Shown one piece after another: positions 58,307-64,000 of a DNA stretch of 64,000 bases. The stretch's first letter is position 1. Every line of letters begins with the position of its first letter. The notes below the pieces were generated by a model. The model ran no database searches. It had not been told where the DNA came from and saw nothing but the letters and a program-made list of their open reading frames with translations. The position numbers and the translations under genes are program-made. The stretch comes from Streptomyces sp. 1222.5 (GTDB lineage: Bacteria; Actinomycetota; Actinomycetes; Streptomycetales; Streptomycetaceae). Location of the stretch: positions 6,880,001 through 6,944,000 of the forward strand of contig NZ_FNSZ01000001.1 in NCBI RefSeq assembly GCF_900105245.1. Direction: 5' to 3'.

Positions 58307-59527
58307 ATGGCCGACCGGGTCACGGTGATCGGCTGGGACGGCTCGCCGCTGACCGCCGCGGCACGCTCCGCCCTCGGCGCCGCCACGCTCGTGGCCGGCG
58401 CGGCCCACCATCTGGCGCTGCCCGAGGTCCCGCCCGCCGCCGAACGCATCCGCCTCGGCAGCCTCGCCCTCGCCGCCCGCCGCATCGCCGCGCACCGCGG
58501 CACCGCCGTCGTCCTCGCCGACGGCGACCCCGGCTTCTTCGGTGTCGTACGCACCCTGCGCGCGCCGGAGTTCGGCCTGGAGGTCGAGGTCGTCCCCGCC
58601 GTCTCCTCCGTCGCCACCGCCTTCGCCCGCGCCGGCATGCCCTGGGACGACGCCCAGGTGGTCGTCGCCCACCCGCGCACCCTGCGCCGGGCCGTGAACG
58701 TCTGCCGCGCCCACACCAAGGTCGCCGTCCTCACCGCGCCGGGCGCCGGCCCCGCCGAACTGGGCCTGCTGCTGGAGGGCGTCCACCGCACCTTCGTCAT
58801 CTGCGAGGAGCTGGGCACCGAACGCGAACAGGTCAGCGTCGTCACCTCCGACAAGGCGGCCGACCACAACTGGCGCGACCCCAACGTGGTCATCGTCATC
58901 GGTGGAGCCGCCCCACCGGCCGGCCCGGCCGAGGGCGGCGGCTGGATCGCCGGCCGCGACCCCGCCACCGGCCCGCGCGGCTGGGTCCAGCCCGACGAGA
59001 CGTACGGCGGCGGCCTCGGGGAGGGCGAGACGGAACTGCTGCGGGCCGCCCAACTCGCCCGTCTCGGCCCCCGCGTCGGCGACCTCGTCTGGGACATCGG
59101 CTGCGGGTCCGGCGCGTTCGCCGCCGAGGCCGCCCGCGCCGGTGCCGCCGTCATCGCCGTCGACCGGCTGCCGCTGGCCTGTGAGCGGACCGACGCGGCC
59201 GCGCGTCACTTCGGCGTCCAGCTCCAGGTGATCCACGGCACCGCCCCGCACGTGCTCGAAAACCTGCCCGAGCCCGACGTCGTACGGGTCGGTGGCGGGG
59301 GAGCGGCCGTCGTCTCCGCGGTCGCCGACCGGCGCCCGCAGCGCATCGTCACGCACGCCGCGACCCGCGACGCGGCGGAACTCGTCGGCCGTGATCTGAC
59401 CGAGCACGGATACCGCGTCGAGTGCGCCCTGCTGCAGTCCGTCGAACTCGACACCCGGGCCTGGACGGAGACCGAGCGGAACGTAGCGTTCCTGCTCAGC
59501 GGGGTACTGCCCGATCGCGCCCCGTGA
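58307..59527 (+). CDS. cobL: Precorrin-6Y C5,15-methyltransferase, CbiE-CbiT fusion
   Basis: A corrin-ring methylase/decarboxylase in cobalamin synthesis. The 406-residue protein joins CbiE (about 1-205: VTVIGWDGSPLTAAARSALG, VVLADGDPGFFGVVRTL, VEVVPAVSSVATAFARAG) and CbiT (about 240-400: WDIGCGSGAFAAEAARAG SAM motif, VIAVD, VIHGTAPHVLENLPEPDVVR, VGGGGAAV). The linker contains GRDPATGPRGWVQPDETYGG. It starts at ATG 58307. The bluB-cobT fusion lies 344 bp downstream, separated by a U-tailed hairpin. Confidence 0.95.
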   Translation: MADRVTVIGWDGSPLTAAARSALGAATLVAGAAHHLALPEVPPAAERIRLGSLALAARRIAAHRGTAVVLADGDPGFFGVVRTLRAPEFGLEVEVVPAVSSVATAFARAGMPWDDAQVVVAHPRTLRRAVNVCRAHTKVAVLTAPGAGPAELGLLLEGVHRTFVICEELGTEREQVSVVTSDKAADHNWRDPNVVIVIGGAAPPAGPAEGGGWIAGRDPATGPRGWVQPDETYGGGLGEGETELLRAAQLARLGPRVGDLVWDIGCGSGAFAAEAARAGAAVIAVDRLPLACERTDAAARHFGVQLQVIHGTAPHVLENLPEPDVVRVGGGGAAVVSAVADRRPQRIVTHAATRDAAELVGRDLTEHGYRVECALLQSVELDTRAWTETERNVAFLLSGVLPDRAP

Positions 59528-59871
59528 TCCTGTTGTCGTACCGGCGCGGTAGGCTGGCCGATCGTTGTACCGCACCGGGTGGCCTGGACTTCGTTCGCCA
59601 ATGTCCGGATCGCGCCCCCGTTTTGGGGTGGGTGCGGTACTGCGCAACCGGAGGACGCGCAACGTGGCGCAGTCCACAGCGGGCTGTCGCGGATCATGCT
59701 GTCGCGACGGCCGAACGGCCGGGACAATGCCACTGAATGGCTTTGTCGCCTTTTTTGGGCGGGTCGTTCGTGCCGCTGGGCACGGACGCTCGTTCTTCAC
59801 TACGGGGCGGTCGGTGCGCCGTTCCGGGTGAGCTGGTCGTAGGAGCACTAACCGATGGGCGAGGGGTACGC
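59528..59871 (+). promoter_or_regulatory. Structured region upstream of bluB-cobT
   Basis: This 344-bp stretch contains a CCCC/GGGG hairpin around 59615-59627, GTCGCG/CGCGAC at 59686-59708, and the terminator at 59723-59756. A 7-nt GCCACTG occurs at 59729-59735 as in cobalamin riboswitches, but other required riboswitch elements are not found. A promoter for the downstream gene must lie after the terminator; none is clear. Confidence 0.4.
59723..59756 (+). terminator. Rho-independent terminator with T6 tract after cobL
   Basis: GACAATGCC (59723-59731) pairs with GGCTTTGTC (59739-59747), 8 bp around one T-T mismatch and a 7-nt loop, followed by GCC and six T at 59751-59756. It is one of only two U-tailed hairpins in the window. 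Confidence 0.7.
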
Positions 59872-62800
59872 ATGACGGACACCGGCCAGGTCCCGGGCGA
59901 GGGGCAGCCGGAGAGCGCAGGCATGGTGGAACAGCCGGGCGTTCCCGCGCCCGGTGCGTACACCTACCTGTCCGAGGCGCCGGCCGAGGACGAAGACCTG
60001 CTGCTGCCGGGTGCCCAGGGCGCGTGGGGCAACGAAGTGCCGCCACCCGCTCCGGAGCCGGTGGTCGAGGCCGTCCACCAGCCGGGCCCGCACGAGACGG
60101 CGGGCCGGGACAGCGGCTCGGTCGACCTCAGCGGTGTCCGCCTGCCCAGCCCGGCCCCGGCGTCCACGGCGTCGTCGCCCATCCTCTCGACGCCGCACGA
60201 CCCGGCGGCCGCCCAGCAGCAGGCGCGCCGCCCGCTGCACCTCGGCCCGCCGATCCCCGACGCCTCCGCGAGTCCGGTCCGCTCCCTCGCCGACCGCGGA
60301 CCCGCCGGAGCGCCGGTACGGCAGCCCGGGCAGACCGCCGGTCCCGAGTACTTCGACGCGCAGCCCTTGCGCGACATGGCCCCGCAGAGCGCCGCCCCGT
60401 GGGGTGCCGCGCCCGCCGCCCACGAACCGGCCGACGCGGGCACGACGCCCGTAGCCGCGGTACAGGTCGGCGCGCAGGCACCGGCTGCCGAAACGGTTGA
60501 CCCGGCCGCCGTCCCGGTGGCCGACGCCGCCGCCGAGCAGGCCGAGCAGGCCGAGCAGACCGGCGCCGCGCAGGCCACCATCGCCCGTCTCGCCACCCAG
60601 GCCGCCGCCCAGGCACCGGCCCAGATCGTGCACGGTCACGACGGCGTGCAGCCCGCCCACGGTCACGACGGTGTGTACACGGCTCCCCCGGAGCAGGGCC
60701 CCGAGGTCCCCGCCGCCGAGGCCGTGCCGGCGGCCGGCGCTCCCGGCGAGGTCGAGGTCGCCGCGGCGCCCGAGGCCGCGCAGGGCGGGCAGCCGGTCGA
60801 CGGTGCCGCAGCCGCGCCGGAAGAAGAAGTCACGCCCGTCGTCGCCGAGGCCGGGCAGACCGCCGACGCGACCGCCGCCGCCGAGGCAGCCGTGCCGGTC
60901 CAGGAGGCGGGTACGGCCGAGCCGGGTCCCGTCGTCCAGGAGGTGGACGCCCGGGACGTGCCGGCCGAGGCGATCGTGCCCGTTCAGCAGACAGGTCCCG
61001 CTCAGCAGGCGGATCTCGCTCAGCAGGCGGATCCCGCTCAGCAGCCGGACGCCGCTCCGCGGACGGTCCAGCAGGTCGAGGCCCCCGAGCAGGGCGTGAG
61101 CGAGCAGGACGCCGACGCGGCGCAGGCTCCGGTGCACGCCGCGGCCGTCGTCGTGGCCGAACCCGCGGCGGCCGGTTCCGGCCAGGTTGCCGCCGAGGCC
61201 ACCATCGAGGTCGCCGACGCTCAGCAGCCCGAGCCGCCCGCGGTCGCCGCCGAGGATGCCGCGCAGGCCGGGGAGCTGGAGGCCGACCCCGCCGCCGGGG
61301 TGGGAGAGCTCCCCGAGGCGCAGCACGCGGCCGAGCAGCCGGTGACCGAAGCCGTCGCCCCGCAGGTGACCGAGCCGGTGCCGGTACAGCCCGCCGAGCC
61401 GTCCGAGTACGTCACCCCCGTCGCCGTACCGGAGGAGACCGGAGCCGAGGAGACCGCGGCCGGGGCTTCCGTGCCGGAGGCTCCCGTGGCCGTCCCCGCC
61501 GAGGACGCCGTACCGGTCCCGACCGCCGTCGAGGCCCAGGGCGTGCCCGAGCCGCATTCCCACGTCGCCCAGGCTCCGCAGCCGGCCGGCCCCGTCGAGC
61601 CCGCCGCCGAGGCGCTGCCCACCGCGCCGCAGCCCCAGCCGTCGGTCGCCCCGGAGCCGCAGGCCCACCCCGACACCGTGGTCCAGGCCACCCCCGAGCA
61701 GGCCGTCGAGCCCGTCGCCCCGGCCGGCCCGCAGACGCTGCCCGCCGAGGAGACGACCGCGCACCTCGGAACGGCCGCCGCCATCGCGGGCGCGCACCCG
61801 GAAGCCCCCGAGCAGCCGGCCCCCGCCGACGCGCCGGCCGCGGAGGTTCCGCCGGCGCCGCAGCCGGAGCAGCCGCTCGGCCGGTTCGTGCCGGTGGAGG
61901 GCCAGGTGCCGACCACCCCGCACCTCGCGCCGACCCCGCCGCAGCCCCTCGTCCTTCCCGCGGACAGGCTCCAGGACCTCCAGGGGCCGCAGGAGCAGCC
62001 GGAGCCGGTCGCCGCCACGGTGCCCCCGCCGCGCGAGGGCGAGCCGGCCGTCGTACCGGCCGCGCCGGACGCCGAGCACCCCGATGTCGTACAGCACGCG
62101 GACGACCTGCGAACCAGGGCGGCCGACCAGGAAGAAAGCACGGCCGACGTGGCAGAGGCAGAGCGGTCCACCGGCCCGGCGGCGCCCGGCTACGACGACG
62201 CCGAACGCGAAGCCGTGCTCAAGGTCATGCGTGAGCGCCGCGACATCCGCAACGGCTTCCGCGGCGACCCGATCCCGCACGAGGTGCTGCTGCGCGTCCT
62301 GGAGGCGGCCCACACGGCGCCCTCCGTGGGGCACTCGCAGCCCTGGGACTTCGTCGTCATCCGGTCCGCCGAGACCCGGCGCACCATGCACGAACTGGCG
62401 ATGCGGCAGCGCGAGGCGTACGCCAAGTCGCTGCCCAAGGGCCGGGCGAAGCAGTTCAAGGAACTGAAGATCGAGGCCATCCTCGACACCCCGGTCAACA
62501 TCGTCGTCACCGCCGACCCCACCCGCGGCGGCCGGCACACCCTCGGCCGGCACACCCAGCCGCAGATGGCGCCCTACTCCTCGGCGCTCGCGGTGGAGAA
62601 CCTCTGGCTCGCCGCCCGCGCCGAAGGCCTCGGCGTCGGCTGGGTCAGCTTCTTCGACGAGCGGGAGATGGTCCGCTCGCTCGGCCTGCCCGAGCACCTG
62701 GAGGTCGTCGCCTACCTGTGCGTCGGGTACGTCGACGAGTTCCCGGACGAGCCCGAGCTGATGCAGGCCGGCTGGTCCAAGCGGCGCCCCCTGTCCTGGG

Positions 62801-63906
62801 TGGTGCACGAGGAGACGTACGGCCGTCGCGCCCTGCCCGGAGAGGAACCCCACGACCTGCTCGCCGAGACCGTCGCACAGATCCGCCCGCTCGACGCCAA
62901 GGCGCTCGGCGAGGCGTGGGAGCGCCAGAAGCGCATGACCAAGCCGGCCGGCGCGCTCGGCATGCTGGAGATCATCTCCGCGCAGCTGTCCGGGCTGTCC
63001 CGGCAGTGCCCGCCGCCGATCCCGGAGCCCGCCGCCGTCGCGATCTTCGCGGGCGACCACGGCGTGCACGCCCAGGGCGTCACCCCGTGGCCGCAGGAGG
63101 TCACCGCCCAGATGGTGGCCAACTTCCTGGGCGGGGGAGCGGTCTGCAACGCCTTCGCCAACCAGGTCGGCGCCGAGGTGTGCGTCGTGGACGTCGGTGT
63201 CGTCGCCGACCTCCCCGCCACCCCGGGTCTGCTGCCCCGCAAGATCCGCGGCGGCACGTCCGACATGACCACCGGTCCCGCGATGACCCGCGAAGAGGCC
63301 AAGGCGGCCATCGAGGTGGGCATCGAGACCGCCCGCGACCTGGTGGCGGCCGGCAACAAGGCGCTGCTCACCGGAGAGATGGGCATCGCCAACACCACCG
63401 CGTCCGCGGCGCTGATCTCCGTCTTCACCGGCGCCGACCCGGCGGAGGTGACCGGACGCGGCACGGGCATCAACGACGAGACGCTCGCCCGCAAGACCGA
63501 CGTCGTCCGCCGCGCCCTGGAGTTCCACCAGCCGGACCCGGCGGACCCCGTCGGCGTCCTCGCGGCCATCGGCGGCTTCGAGCACGCGGCCATGGTCGGA
63601 CTGCTCCTCGGCGGCGCCTCGCTGCGTACGCCGGTGATCCTGGACGGCGTCAGCGCCGGTGCCGCGGCCCTGGTCGCCCGTGCCATCGCCCCCGAGGTCC
63701 TCGCGGCCTGCATCGCGGGCCACCGCAGCGCGGAGCCCGGGCACGTGGCCGCCCTCAACAAGCTCGGCCTGCGCCCCCTGGTCGACCTCGACCTCCGCCT
63801 CGGCGAGGGCACGGGCGCCCTGCTCGCCCTGCCGCTGGTGCAGAGCACGGCACGGGCCATGCACGAGGTGGCCACCTTCGACTCGGCGGGCGTCACGGAG
63901 AAGTAG
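59872..63906 (+). CDS. cobT: Giant fusion: disordered region + BluB + CobT
   Basis: A 1344-residue protein. Residues 1-770 are low-complexity Pro/Ala/Gln/Glu/Val, with tandem units such as AQQAD and HGHDGV. Residues about 774-990 are a BluB nitroreductase-like domain (RRDIRNGFRGDPIPHEVLLR, TAPSVGHSQPWDFVVI, APYSSALAVENLWLAARAEG, LGVGWVSFFDE) that makes 5,6-dimethylbenzimidazole from FMN. Residues about 995-1340 are CobT, nicotinate-nucleotide:dimethylbenzimidazole phosphoribosyltransferase, with the active-site Glu in TGEMGIANTT and the catalytic RLGEGTGA. So one chain makes and activates the lower ligand of vitamin B12. I start at ATG 59872 after GAGGGG. Confidence 0.93.
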   Translation: MTDTGQVPGEGQPESAGMVEQPGVPAPGAYTYLSEAPAEDEDLLLPGAQGAWGNEVPPPAPEPVVEAVHQPGPHETAGRDSGSVDLSGVRLPSPAPASTASSPILSTPHDPAAAQQQARRPLHLGPPIPDASASPVRSLADRGPAGAPVRQPGQTAGPEYFDAQPLRDMAPQSAAPWGAAPAAHEPADAGTTPVAAVQVGAQAPAAETVDPAAVPVADAAAEQAEQAEQTGAAQATIARLATQAAAQAPAQIVHGHDGVQPAHGHDGVYTAPPEQGPEVPAAEAVPAAGAPGEVEVAAAPEAAQGGQPVDGAAAAPEEEVTPVVAEAGQTADATAAAEAAVPVQEAGTAEPGPVVQEVDARDVPAEAIVPVQQTGPAQQADLAQQADPAQQPDAAPRTVQQVEAPEQGVSEQDADAAQAPVHAAAVVVAEPAAAGSGQVAAEATIEVADAQQPEPPAVAAEDAAQAGELEADPAAGVGELPEAQHAAEQPVTEAVAPQVTEPVPVQPAEPSEYVTPVAVPEETGAEETAAGASVPEAPVAVPAEDAVPVPTAVEAQGVPEPHSHVAQAPQPAGPVEPAAEALPTAPQPQPSVAPEPQAHPDTVVQATPEQAVEPVAPAGPQTLPAEETTAHLGTAAAIAGAHPEAPEQPAPADAPAAEVPPAPQPEQPLGRFVPVEGQVPTTPHLAPTPPQPLVLPADRLQDLQGPQEQPEPVAATVPPPREGEPAVVPAAPDAEHPDVVQHADDLRTRAADQEESTADVAEAERSTGPAAPGYDDAEREAVLKVMRERRDIRNGFRGDPIPHEVLLRVLEAAHTAPSVGHSQPWDFVVIRSAETRRTMHELAMRQREAYAKSLPKGRAKQFKELKIEAILDTPVNIVVTADPTRGGRHTLGRHTQPQMAPYSSALAVENLWLAARAEGLGVGWVSFFDEREMVRSLGLPEHLEVVAYLCVGYVDEFPDEPELMQAGWSKRRPLSWVVHEETYGRRALPGEEPHDLLAETVAQIRPLDAKALGEAWERQKRMTKPAGALGMLEIISAQLSGLSRQCPPPIPEPAAVAIFAGDHGVHAQGVTPWPQEVTAQMVANFLGGGAVCNAFANQVGAEVCVVDVGVVADLPATPGLLPRKIRGGTSDMTTGPAMTREEAKAAIEVGIETARDLVAAGNKALLTGEMGIANTTASAALISVFTGADPAEVTGRGTGINDETLARKTDVVRRALEFHQPDPADPVGVLAAIGGFEHAAMVGLLLGGASLRTPVILDGVSAGAAALVARAIAPEVLAACIAGHRSAEPGHVAALNKLGLRPLVDLDLRLGEGTGALLALPLVQSTARAMHEVATFDSAGVTEK
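60982..61053 (+). repeat. Four 18-bp tandem repeats in the bluB-cobT coding region
   Basis: Units begin at 60982, 61000, 61018 and 61036; units 2 and 3 differ by one base (GCTCAGCAGGCGGATCTC). They encode AQQAD/P-type hexapeptides and keep the frame. The region could vary in copy number between strains. Confidence 0.8.
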
Positions 63907-63920
63907 CCGTCGCGCGACGG

Positions 63921-63950
63921 GGTGGTCCGGTGTTCAGCTGCCGGACCGCC
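63921..63950 (+). terminator. Hairpin after bluB-cobT
   Basis: GGTGGTCCGG (63921-63930) pairs with CCGGACCGCC (63941-63950) over 10 bp with one G-T pair and a 10-nt loop, 14 nt past the stop. A smaller CCGTCG/CGACGG palindrome precedes it at 63907-63920. Confidence 0.6.
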
Positions 63951-64000
63951 CTGCCGTCCGCCGTGCCCACGGCATAAAATCCGCACGTCAGGGCCGCTCC

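Noticed and set aside
59729..59735. GCCACTG as part of a cobalamin riboswitch before bluB-cobT
   Set aside because: Only this 7-mer matches. The B12 box and the CCCCCGCNACTG core were not found, so I kept it as a possible attenuator, not a riboswitch.
59848..63864. 1338-codon open frame opposite bluB-cobT
   Set aside because: It mirrors the GC-rich coding strand, is Gly/Arg/Leu-rich, and has no domain or SD.

Overview
The window is a high-GC actinobacterial chromosome segment, almost certainly Streptomyces. The codon use is very GC-rich, many genes start with GTG or look leaderless, and the gene order (infC-rpmI-rplT, pheST, an NsdA-like TPR regulator, argCJBDR, argH, metNIQ, cobL, bluB-cobT) is the kind seen in the core of Streptomyces chromosomes. 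No insertion sequences, phage genes, CRISPR arrays, rRNA or tRNA genes were seen.

Layout. 1-8 kb: end of a DUF1844 gene, the translation operon infC (probable AUC start), rpmI, rplT with a strong terminator, a TrmH-type rRNA methyltransferase, an orphan PAS sensor kinase, and pheS-pheT. 8-19 kb: single genes and pairs: a SpoIIE-type phosphatase, a TPR/HTH regulator, a Nudix hydrolase, 3-hydroxybutyryl-CoA dehydrogenase, a secreted GHL10 glycosidase-like protein, DUF1918, an EamA exporter divergent from its likely MocR regulator, a GNAT enzyme, a histidine-phosphatase-fold protein lacking both catalytic histidines, DUF6314, and a carboxymuconolactone decarboxylase-like gene behind a MerR-type promoter. 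19-23 kb: a three-gene membrane glycosylation cassette (yfhO-gtrB-gtrA). 23-28 kb: translationally coupled argCJBD plus argR, with an ARG-box promoter. 28-29.6 kb: an ECF sigma factor and its zinc-finger anti-sigma factor.

29.6-40 kb is the most unusual part. It is a run of minus-strand genes: two ferric-reductase/FNR membrane flavoproteins, each followed by a secreted FMN-binding-domain protein, then the flavin transferase ApbE, a 63-residue His/Gly-rich peptide, an ABC exporter and a small Ser/Thr kinase. Divergent from it is a two-component system, and the shared promoter region holds four pairs of 11-bp-spaced direct repeats of the kind OmpR-family regulators bind. The flavin part forms a coherent extracytosolic electron-transfer system. 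Whether the peptide, exporter and kinase belong to it is inference.

40-50 kb: L,D-transpeptidase, PNPOx-family protein, argG and argH (argG with two ARG-box palindromes over its promoter), an aldo/keto reductase, a TetR repressor with a clear operator and a DHA2 drug exporter, a Met/His-rich multicopper oxidase whose start codons lie inside a perfect palindrome, and a PlsC acyltransferase. 50-58 kb: Tat-exported glycerophosphodiesterase, a sigma-region-4-like protein, GNAT enzymes, two small membrane proteins, a HAD phosphatase, and metN-metI-metQ preceded by a short Cys/Met-rich leader peptide. 58-64 kb: cobalamin genes, the CbiE-CbiT fusion cobL and a 1344-residue protein joining a long disordered region to BluB and CobT.
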